This document shows, one piece after another, positions 1-5,254 of a stretch of DNA of 7,992 nt. How positions within the stretch are numbered: position 1 is the first letter of the stretch; every line of letters begins with the position of its first letter. Origin of the DNA: Lysobacterales bacterium (lineage in GTDB: Bacteria; Pseudomonadota; Gammaproteobacteria; Xanthomonadales; SZUA-36); assembly GCA_013213875.1 (NCBI GenBank), contig JABSSV010000126.1, positions 1 to 7,992 of the forward strand. Reading direction: 5' to 3'. The notes under the pieces were generated by a model. That model was not told the DNA's origin. It saw only the letters and a list, made by a program, of their open reading frames with translations, and did no database searches. A program made the translations under genes and the position numbers.

Positions 1-338
1 CCTTCCACGTTGCGGACGGCCAGACCAACCAAATCTGACCAGTACCACGTGCGCTCACCCGGGCCGGGCAAGTTCGCGCGCGGCAACCAGATTTCCTGAC
101 CCACCAGGGTGCGAGCCTGCTCTGGTGTAGTCACCCCCGGCAGCGCTGCGATCAGCGTCTTGCCGTGCGGTTGCCCTTGCAGCAGCTGCACCGTTTTTCT
201 TTCCGGTCCCAGCAGCCAGGGCTGATACTTCAATATGGCCTCTCGGGGATCGGTGAAGGAAAAAACCTTCACCCAGCCCTTAAGGCCAAAAACGCCAGAG
301 ATGCGCCCCAGTAAAATCTGAGCGTCGCGGTCACTCAT
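1..338 (-). CDS. rimM: Ribosome maturation factor RimM, N-terminal part (cut by window edge)
   Basis: RimM binds ribosomal protein S19 and helps mature the head of the 30S subunit in the cytoplasm. Translating the minus strand from the ATG at 336-338 gives 112 complete codons with no stop before the window edge. The family signature is at residues 10-30: LGRISGVFGLKGWVKVFSFT, followed by DPREAILKY, the N-terminal beta-barrel domain. WYWSDLVGLAV near residues 98-108 is the entry to the PRC-barrel domain, whose remainder lies outside the window. The gene starts 19 bases after the rpsP stop, as expected for the rpsP-rimM-trmD-rplS operon; trmD and rplS would lie to the left, unseen. A GGGAG ribosome-binding site at 353-357 abuts the rpsP stop codon; its spacing to the ATG (14 bases) is rather long, so translational coupling to rpsP is plausible. 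Identity is secure; only the 3' two fifths or so is missing. Confidence 0.95.
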   Translation of the reverse strand, partial: MSDRDAQILLGRISGVFGLKGWVKVFSFTDPREAILKYQPWLLGPERKTVQLLQGQPHGKTLIAALPGVTTPEQARTLVGQEIWLPRANLPGPGERTWYWSDLVGLAVRNVE

Positions 339-357
339 GGCGCCGCGGCGGTCTCCC

Positions 358-612
358 TTAGGAGGCCGCCTGACCTTTTGCTTCGCTTACCAGGTGCTTA
401 ACGCGCTCGGACATCTGCGCACCAACACCGTTCCAGTACTCAACGCGCTCCATATCCAAGCGCAGGCGCTCTTCCTGGCCACGGGCTACGGGATTGAAGA
501 AACCGATACGCTCAATCCGGCGGCCGTCACGCTTGTTACGGCTGTCGGTGACCACGATGTGGTAGAACGGCTTTCTTTTGGCGCCGGAGCGCGACAAACG
601 AATCTTTACCAT
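358..612 (-). CDS. rpsP: 30S ribosomal protein S16
   Basis: S16 is a small primary-binding protein of the 30S subunit, needed for assembly of the 5' domain of 16S rRNA. The 84-residue product begins MVKIRLSRSGAKRKPFYHIV and continues with VTDSRNKRDGRRIERIGFFNP, the conserved S16 core, and ends in a short Ala/Ser tail; length is normal for the family. The ATG at 610-612 is chosen because it matches the universal MVxIRL start and is preceded by AAAGG about eight bases upstream. The frame stays open for 83 more codons upstream, but this extension resembles nothing and contains the likely promoter, so it is leader rather than protein. First gene of the operon with rimM, 19 bases apart. Confidence 0.97.
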   Translation of the reverse strand: MVKIRLSRSGAKRKPFYHIVVTDSRNKRDGRRIERIGFFNPVARGQEERLRLDMERVEYWNGVGAQMSERVKHLVSEAKGQAAS

Positions 613-790
613 GATCCAAACCTTTACTCGCTTACGGGCGGCCGCTATCGGCTCGCACCTTGATTTTCTCTCGCTGGACGCCGAAGCGCCCCGCCATAAA
701 CTGGGTTCAGTCCCGAGGTTTTCACACCGATCGCTCCGTGCAATGCGCCCACAGGCGACGGGCCACGGAACCGGCCTCAGGAAGCCGGGC
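613..790 (-). promoter_or_regulatory. rpsP 5' leader with two predicted stem-loops
   Basis: If the promoter at 791-819 is used, rpsP has a leader of roughly 170 bases, long for a bacterial mRNA. Reading the minus strand, it contains a two-part hairpin at 735-769: an outer 6-bp stem TCCGTG/CACGGA, an inner 4-bp stem GCCC/GGGC, a 9-base loop and a 6-base one-sided bulge. Further down, at 676-691, a 6-bp stem (one G-T wobble) is closed by a C-UUCG-G tetraloop, an exceptionally stable RNA motif. The structures are seen directly as complementarity; a role, such as ribosomal-protein feedback control, is inference. Confidence 0.4.
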
Positions 791-819
791 ATTCTAACCT
801 GAAACGTCACAAAAGAAAA
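791..819 (-). promoter_or_regulatory. Probable sigma-70 promoter of rpsP-rimM
   Basis: On the minus strand a TAGAAT box (791-796, five of six matches to TATAAT) lies 17 bases downstream of TTTTCT (814-819, three of six matches to TTGACA), in the only A/T-rich patch of the rpsP upstream region. The predicted transcription start is near 784. The -10 is good, the -35 weak. Confidence 0.5.
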
Positions 820-886
820 CAATAACTTGCCGACGCTCGAGCTGCCTTGATGACCGCGCAAAAGCCTCGCACTCCCCGGGCTTGCT

Positions 887-914
887 CGCCAGCTCCATGC
901 TGGCTAAGCTGGCG
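887..914 (+). promoter_or_regulatory. Alternative stem-loops upstream of the acetyltransferase gene
   Basis: The segment CGCCAGC (887-893) can pair with GCTGGC (899-904), giving a 6-bp stem with a 5-base loop, or with GCTGGCG (908-914), giving a 7-bp stem with a 14-base loop. The two pairings exclude each other because they share the left arm. The second ends just before AAGAAGG (917-923), the best ribosome-binding-site-like sequence upstream of the acetyltransferase. This supports reading the region as untranslated leader. Function is not shown. Confidence 0.3.
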
Positions 915-939
915 CAAAGAAGGTTGGGAAAACAGAGAC

Positions 940-1473
940 TTGAGCGAATTTGTCCGGCAGACTGCCCGACTAAAACTCCGGCGCTTCCAAACGGAAGACG
1001 CGGCCGCCCTGTTTTGTCTGAACTCTGACCCGGAAGTGATGCGCTATACCGGCGACCGGCCGTTTACCGATCCGTCAGCAGCGCGACACTTTATCGCCCA
1101 CTACGACCACTACGAGCGCAACGGCTTTGGCCGTTGGGCGGTGCTGGACCGCTCCAGCGACGAGTTCATGGGCTTTTGCGGGCTGCGCCGGCAACATGAG
1201 GACGGCCCCGTGGATCTCGCGTTCCGCTTTTTCCGACGCTACTGGGCGTCGGGCTACGCCACGGAAGCGGCACGGGCCTGTCTTGAGACAGGCTTTGAGG
1301 ACTACCAGGAGCGCGAAATCATTGGTCGCGCCGTGCGCGAAAACCTGCCCTCTATCAGCGTGTTACAAAAACTCGGCATGAGCTATCAGGACATGGAAGA
1401 GGAAGACGGCGAGTTCTGGCTGGTTTACGGCGTCAGTGCCCAACGTTTCCTCGAGGATATCCGCTACCGTTAG
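940..1473 (+). CDS. GNAT-family N-acetyltransferase (RimJ/RimL-like, substrate unknown)
   Basis: Predicted cytoplasmic acetyl-CoA-dependent N-acetyltransferase of the Acetyltransf_3 type, the group containing the ribosomal-protein acetylases RimJ and RimL as well as many enzymes of unknown substrate. From the TTG at 940 the product is 177 residues. It starts with the first strand, TARLKLRRF (8-16), then NSDPEVMRYTGDRPF (28-42), the core strands around GRWAVLDRS (64-72), the acetyl-CoA binding motif A RYWASGYATEA (100-110) and the motif B segment ENLPSISVLQKLGM (134-147). The usual WGxGYA is WASGYA here. An upstream in-frame TTG-ATG at 847-852 would add 31 Pro/Cys/Trp/Arg-rich residues that do not look like the fold, so the shorter form is preferred, though its ribosome-binding site (AAGAAGG, 917-923) is far away. 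The gene converges on ffh and their stop codons overlap. Family is secure; substrate and exact start are not. Confidence 0.85.
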   Translation: MSEFVRQTARLKLRRFQTEDAAALFCLNSDPEVMRYTGDRPFTDPSAARHFIAHYDHYERNGFGRWAVLDRSSDEFMGFCGLRRQHEDGPVDLAFRFFRRYWASGYATEAARACLETGFEDYQEREIIGRAVRENLPSISVLQKLGMSYQDMEEEDGEFWLVYGVSAQRFLEDIRYR

Positions 1474-2852
1474 CGGCGGAATCCCCCGGGCGGGCCACCC
1501 ATCCCTCCCATACCACCGGGCAAGCGGCCCAACTGCTTCATCATTTTGGCCATGCCGCCCTTACCGAACTTTTTCATCATTTTCTGCATTTGACCAAACT
1601 GCTTCAGGAGCCGGTTAACATCCTGAATGGTGGTACCGGAGCCCTGGGCGATGCGACGTTTGCGCGAACCGCGGATCACATCGGGAAACTGCCGTTCCTT
1701 AGGGGTCATGGAGTTAATGATGGCCACCATGCGAACCGTTTGCCGATCATCCACCTTGTTACGCACATGCTCGGGTAACTGATTCATGCCCGGCAGCTTG
1801 TCTGCCAGACCAGACAGGCCACCCATCTGATCCATTTGTTGCATCTGGGATTTAAAATCCTCCAGTGTAAAACCCGAACCCCGCTGGATCTTTTTCGCCA
1901 GCTTGGCTGCCTTTTCCTGATCCACATTGCGCTGTACTTCTTCCACCAGGGACAGCACATCGCCCATGCCAAGAATGCGTGACGCGACGCGGTCAGGGTG
2001 GAATGGCTGCAGCGCATCCACTTTCTCACCGGCACCAATAAACTTGATGGGCTTGCCCGTCACCTGCCGCACGGACAGGGCGGCGCCACCGCGGGCATCC
2101 CCGTCGGTCTTGGTCAGAACGACCCCGGTGAGTTCCAAGGCCGCGTTAAATGCCTGGGCCGTATTGGCCGCATCCTGACCCGTCATGCTGTCCACCACGA
2201 ACAACAGTTCCGTGGGCTTGACGGCTGCGGCAATATCGCGCGCTTCCGCCATCATAGCTTCATCAACGGCCAGGCGTCCCGCCGTATCCACCAGCAGCAC
2301 ATCCATGAATTGTCGCCGCGCTTCATCCACCGCGGTCTGCGCGATAGCCACCGGCTTCTGATCCGCTGCTGAAGGCTGAAACACCGCATCGACCTGAGCC
2401 GCTAGGGTTTCCAATTGTTTGATGGCCGCCGGGCGATAGACATCGCAGCTGACGACCATGACCTTCTTGCCCTGCTCTTTGAGCAAGCGTGCCAGCTTGG
2501 CCGTCGTGGTGGTTTTACCGGAGCCCTGCAAGCCTGCCAGCATGACCACGACGGGCGGCGCCGCATTGAGGTTCAGGGACTGGTTTTCTTCCCCCATCAC
2601 CCGAATCAACTCGTCGTTGACCACTTTTACCAGCGCCTGGCCCGGCGTCAGACTCTTGAGCACTTCCTGACCCAGCGCCCGCTCGCGGACCTGCGCAATG
2701 AAATCCTTGACCACAGGCAGGGCCACATCGGCCTCCAGCAGGGCCACGCGCACCTCACGCAGGGCCTCGCGAATCGAATCTTCCGTCAGGCGGCCCTTGC
2801 CACGGATACGCTGCATGGCCCCAGAAAGGCGATCGGTCAGGTTCTCAAACAT
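1470..2852 (-). CDS. ffh: Signal recognition particle protein Ffh (SRP54 GTPase)
   Basis: Ffh binds 4.5S RNA and signal sequences emerging from the ribosome and delivers nascent membrane proteins to FtsY at the inner membrane. The 460-residue product (E. coli Ffh has 453) shows the N domain (1-95, with EALREVRVALLEADVAL at 29-45), then the G domain: P-loop GLQGSGKT at 107-114, DTAGR at 189-193, TKTDG at 247-251 and GAGEKVDAL at 273-281. The methionine-rich M domain follows, with the RNA-binding segment SRKRRIAQGSGTTIQDVN at 396-413 and a Gly/Met-rich tail ending GGFRR. No frameshift or lost motif. The ATG is set by GGAG (2859-2862), six bases upstream. A perfect TATAAT lies in the 67-base gap shared with the divergent ypjD-like gene. 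In E. coli ffh is followed directly by rpsP; here an opposing acetyltransferase gene separates them, so ffh is not co-transcribed with rpsP in the usual way. Confidence 0.98.
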   Translation of the reverse strand: MFENLTDRLSGAMQRIRGKGRLTEDSIREALREVRVALLEADVALPVVKDFIAQVRERALGQEVLKSLTPGQALVKVVNDELIRVMGEENQSLNLNAAPPVVVMLAGLQGSGKTTTTAKLARLLKEQGKKVMVVSCDVYRPAAIKQLETLAAQVDAVFQPSAADQKPVAIAQTAVDEARRQFMDVLLVDTAGRLAVDEAMMAEARDIAAAVKPTELLFVVDSMTGQDAANTAQAFNAALELTGVVLTKTDGDARGGAALSVRQVTGKPIKFIGAGEKVDALQPFHPDRVASRILGMGDVLSLVEEVQRNVDQEKAAKLAKKIQRGSGFTLEDFKSQMQQMDQMGGLSGLADKLPGMNQLPEHVRNKVDDRQTVRMVAIINSMTPKERQFPDVIRGSRKRRIAQGSGTTIQDVNRLLKQFGQMQKMMKKFGKGGMAKMMKQLGRLPGGMGGMGGPPGGFRR

Positions 2853-2877
2853 TCGTCACTCCGAACAAAACGGTGAG

Positions 2878-2886
2878 CTATTATAA
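2878..2886 (-). promoter_or_regulatory. Overlapping divergent -10 region between ffh and the ypjD-like gene
   Basis: On the minus strand 2880-2885 is a perfect TATAAT facing ffh, about 28 bases before its start codon. The same bases on the plus strand give TATTAT (2879-2884), a five-of-six -10 facing the ypjD-like gene about 36 bases before its start. Neither direction has a convincing -35 at 16-18 bases. The minus-strand assignment is the stronger. Confidence 0.45.
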
Positions 2887-2919
2887 CGGTCTAATACGGG
2901 CCAACGGCGATTCGTCCTC

Positions 2920-3723
2920 ATGCATGATTTTTTTCTTCCGATAGCGGCTGCTTGCTACCTGCTCGCCACCCTGCAGCTCTATCGCGAACTGATTGCGGAC
3001 GCCGCAACGCCGCGTACAGCCATCGCGCTGACGCTCCTGGGAGCGATCTTTCATGCGCTGGCACAGAGCACGCACTGGTTCGGCACCGAGCCATCACCCA
3101 GCTACCTGAACGTCTTATCGCTGTGCGCACTGACCGTGGTGTTGCTGCTGCTTGGCTCTTTACTGACACCGCGTCGCATTTTTGATGCGGGCCTGATCGC
3201 CTTGCCTATCGCGACCCTCGTGCTACTGGCCGAATGGCTGTTACCCGCGCCGGGACAGCTGATGGAAGCCCGGAGCGCAGGTGTGAGCCTGCACGTGATC
3301 AGTTCAATCATGGCCTTCGGGCTGCTATCGCTCGCGGGCGTCTACGCGCTCTTCGTGGCCCTCATGGATCATTTTCTGCGCCGGCACCAGCTCCATCCGC
3401 TCATGCGCGCATTGCCCGCTCTGGACGTGCTGGAAGCGCTGCTGTTCGGGCTTATCAAGGCCGGTTTCGCGCTGCTGACCCTTTCCCTCGCCAGCGGCTT
3501 TCTGTTCGTGGACGACGTGCTGGCTCAGCATCTAGCGCATAAAACCCTTCTTTCCATATTCGCCTGGCTGCTTTTCGGCACCCTCCTGTGGGGTCGTCGC
3601 TACCGGGGCTGGCGAGGGCAAACCGCTGTACGCCTCACCATTGGCGGCGTGCTGCTACTCGCCCTGTCCTATTTTGGTAGCAAATGGGTGCTGGAAGTCT
3701 TGCTGGCACGCAGCTGGAGCTAG
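2920..3723 (+). CDS. ypjD: YpjD/CcsA-like inner-membrane protein (cytochrome c assembly family)
   Basis: A 267-residue polytopic membrane protein of the cytochrome c assembly (CcsA/CcmC-like) superfamily, matching the YpjD group, which in E. coli also sits divergently beside ffh. Eight hydrophobic segments are visible at about 3-21, 37-52, 64-82, 88-106, 124-148, 176-196, 208-226 and 238-256. The C-terminal family signature is AHKTLLSIFAWLLFGTLLWG (206-225). Histidines at positions such as 45, 125 and 207 lie in or next to membrane segments, as expected for heme contacts in the superfamily. A tryptophan-rich WWD motif like that of true CcsA/CcmC heme handlers is absent, so a direct role in cytochrome maturation is not shown; the E. 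coli relative has been linked to metal-ion sensitivity rather than cytochromes. The start is the first ATG with no good ribosome-binding site. The stop codon interlocks with that of radA. Confidence 0.88.
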   Translation: MHDFFLPIAAACYLLATLQLYRELIADAATPRTAIALTLLGAIFHALAQSTHWFGTEPSPSYLNVLSLCALTVVLLLLGSLLTPRRIFDAGLIALPIATLVLLAEWLLPAPGQLMEARSAGVSLHVISSIMAFGLLSLAGVYALFVALMDHFLRRHQLHPLMRALPALDVLEALLFGLIKAGFALLTLSLASGFLFVDDVLAQHLAHKTLLSIFAWLLFGTLLWGRRYRGWRGQTAVRLTIGGVLLLALSYFGSKWVLEVLLARSWS

Positions 3724-5096
3724 CGACACTGCTCCAGGGCTTCCTGCAAATTTCTTACCGCAACCACTTCCAGCCCCTTGATGGGCTTGCGGGGCGCGTT
3801 GGCTTGCGGCACCACGGCGCGCGTAAAACCATGCGTCACCGCTTCTCGCAGCCGTTCCTCGCCGTTGTAAACGGGGCGAATTTCACCACCAAGCCCGATT
3901 TCTCCGAAGGCAATCTGCTGCCGGGCCAGGGGCTGGTCTCGAAAACTGGACCAGAGCGCCAGCACCAACGGTAAATCACAGGCCGTCTCAGCCAGTCGCA
4001 TACCCCCCACGACGTTGATAAACACATCCTGATCCGCCATGGAGACGCCGCCGTGACGGTGTAGCACGGCCAGCAACATGGCCAGCCGGTTACCATCCAG
4101 GCCCAGGGCTACGCGCCGGGGGTTGGCCAAATGACTGTCATCGACCAGCGCCTGCAACTCCAGCAGCATGGGACGGGTGCCCTCGCGCACCACCGTTACC
4201 GCGCTGCCCGCGGCAGCCTCAGCCCCGGAGAGAAAAATAGCGGACGGATTGCTGACTGCTTTCAGACCCTTGCCGGTCATGGCAAAGATACCCAGCTCAT
4301 TGACCGTCCCAAAACGATTCTTGACGGAACGCACCACCCGGTAGCGACTGCCAGAGTCACTTTCAAAATACAGCACCGCATCCACCATGTGCTCGAGCAC
4401 GCGCGGCCCAGCGAGGGCGCCCTCCTTGGTAACGTGCCCCACCAGGAGCATGGTGCACTGCTGGTCTTTCGCATAGCGCACCAGAGCAGCCGCCGATTCT
4501 CGCAACTGGGATACGGACCCCGGTGCGGACTGCACCTGCTCGGAAAACAGTGTCTGGATCGAGTCAATGACTACCAGATCAGGATGGCGCGCAGCCACGG
4601 CGGCCAATACATGCTCCACGCAAGTCTCCGTAAGGCATTCCAGCTTCTCCCCGGAAATGGCGAGCCGTTCGGCCCGCAGGCGAATCTGCTGCAGGGACTC
4701 TTCCCCGGTGACGTACAGCGACTTGGCCCGCCCCTCGAGGCCCGCCAGGGCCTGCAGGAGCAAGGTGGACTTGCCAATGCCCGGGTCACCGCCCAACAGC
4801 ACCACCGAGCCGGGAACCAGCCCGCCACCCAGCACACGATCCAACTCGTCCAGGCTCGTGCTAAGGCGCTGCTGGGACTGGGTTTCAACACTGGCCAGCG
4901 TCACCACCGCACCGTCACCGGCCTGACCGGCGAAGCCCTGATAATTACCGGCCCGGGCCGGGGTCATGGAGGGCCTTGCCACCTTGACCGATTCGCGCAC
5001 GGTGTTCCAGGCCGAGCACTCGGGGCACTGGCCTGCCCATTTGCTCAGACTCGCCCCGCAGGCTTCGCAGTGATAGCTGAGTTTTTGCTTGGCCAA
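3720..5096 (-). CDS. radA: DNA repair and recombination protein RadA (Sms)
   Basis: RadA is a RecA-related, DnaB-like hexameric ATPase that drives branch migration of recombination intermediates in the cytoplasm. From the TTG at 5094-5096 the product is 458 residues, close to the family's usual size. It has the N-terminal C4 zinc finger (Cys10, Cys13, Cys24, Cys27), Walker A GGDPGIGKST (102-111), Walker B LVVIDSI (174-180), the RadA-specific KNRFG motif (259-263) and a C-terminal Lon-protease-like domain (about 290-458) with GEIGLGGEIRPV (398-409). The TTG is chosen because AGGAG sits seven bases upstream and the resulting MAKQKLSYHCEACG matches the family start. A TTG at 5130-5132 would add 12 basic residues, MGYKKRSNRSVK, but has no ribosome-binding site. 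The gene is divergent from pspF and converges on the ypjD-like gene. The hairpin at 5102-5117 overlaps its ribosome-binding site. Confidence 0.97.
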   Translation of the reverse strand: MAKQKLSYHCEACGASLSKWAGQCPECSAWNTVRESVKVARPSMTPARAGNYQGFAGQAGDGAVVTLASVETQSQQRLSTSLDELDRVLGGGLVPGSVVLLGGDPGIGKSTLLLQALAGLEGRAKSLYVTGEESLQQIRLRAERLAISGEKLECLTETCVEHVLAAVAARHPDLVVIDSIQTLFSEQVQSAPGSVSQLRESAAALVRYAKDQQCTMLLVGHVTKEGALAGPRVLEHMVDAVLYFESDSGSRYRVVRSVKNRFGTVNELGIFAMTGKGLKAVSNPSAIFLSGAEAAAGSAVTVVREGTRPMLLELQALVDDSHLANPRRVALGLDGNRLAMLLAVLHRHGGVSMADQDVFINVVGGMRLAETACDLPLVLALWSSFRDQPLARQQIAFGEIGLGGEIRPVYNGEERLREAVTHGFTRAVVPQANAPRKPIKGLEVVAVRNLQEALEQCR

Positions 5097-5101
5097 TTTA
5101 A

Positions 5102-5123
5102 CGCTCCTGTTGGAGCGCTTTTT
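5102..5123 (+). terminator. Perfect 6-bp stem-loop with T-tract; also overlaps the radA ribosome-binding site
   Basis: CGCTCC (5102-5107), loop TGTT, GGAGCG (5112-5117), then C and five T residues (5119-5123). On the plus strand this has the form of an intrinsic terminator and could stop antisense transcripts running through radA from the ypjD-like gene before they reach pspF. On the minus strand the right arm of the same stem contains the AGGAG of radA, so a transcript starting further upstream could fold it away. The stem is certain; which role is real is inference. Confidence 0.4.
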
Positions 5124-5126
5124 ATA

Positions 5127-5173
5127 GCCCAATCAGCGCCACGGCGATAGCGGAAAATGCCCCAATTGACGCC
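5127..5173. repeat. Imperfect 14-15-base direct repeat between radA and pspF
   Basis: GCCCAATCAGCGCC (5127-5140) and GCCCCAATTGACGCC (5159-5173) share a common pattern, GCCC(C)AAT followed by GCGCC or ACGCC, with centres about 32 bases (three helical turns) apart. Same-face spacing suits paired protein binding, but the units are short and imperfect. Confidence 0.25.
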
Positions 5174-5218
5174 CATGACTATTTACTCAGGCGAGGGACG
5201 GCAACTTTTCCTAAAATA

Positions 5219-5234
5219 GGCTCCCCACGTGCCA
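5219..5234 (-). promoter_or_regulatory. Candidate sigma-54 promoter facing radA
   Basis: On the minus strand TGGCACG (5228-5234) is an exact match to the -24 consensus. After the correct spacing, a GC at 5220-5221 supplies the -12 dinucleotide, giving GG-N10-GC. The -12 box reads GAGC instead of TTGC, so it is imperfect. The site lies in the short leader of pspF, which encodes a sigma-54 activator, and would start transcripts near 5208 running toward radA. Transcription from it is unproven. Confidence 0.3.
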
Positions 5235-5236
5235 GC

Positions 5237-5254
5237 AGGAGCTCTCACATCGTG
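5237..5254 (+). promoter_or_regulatory. Ribosome-binding site and GTG start of pspF
   Basis: AGGAG at 5237-5241 lies ten bases before the GTG at 5252-5254. This site fixes the non-ATG start, which is also where homology to PspF begins (the EQPLIGESPHFLQVLEHVS region). Confidence 0.7.

Noticed and set aside
613..861. In-frame 83-codon upstream extension of rpsP
   Set aside because: S16 begins at MVKIRL in all members I know; the extension has no homology features and contains the likely promoter and leader stems.
847..939. Longer acetyltransferase start at TTG-ATG, 847-852
   Set aside because: The added Pro/Cys/Trp/Arg-rich residues do not fit the fold, no ribosome-binding site is visible, and the segment forms stem-loops; not fully excluded.
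2415..2876. A 153-codon open frame on the plus strand opposite ffh
   Set aside because: Antisense to the conserved G and N domains of ffh, no family features, no ribosome-binding site seen.
5097..5132. Longer RadA start at the TTG of 5130-5132
   Set aside because: It lacks a ribosome-binding site, overlaps a TATAAA box and adds residues before the family's normal MAKxK start; the TTG at 5094-5096 has AGGAG at ideal spacing.
4131..5150. A 339-codon open frame on the plus strand opposite radA
   Set aside because: It lies almost wholly antisense to the clearly coding radA, has no recognisable domain and is His/Gln/Arg-rich in the way GC-rich antisense frames are; it is a shadow.
5205..5217. 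TAAAAT at 5212-5217 as the pspF -10
   Set aside because: No -35 resemblance at 16-18 bases upstream, so I could not support it as a promoter, although something must drive pspF from this gap.
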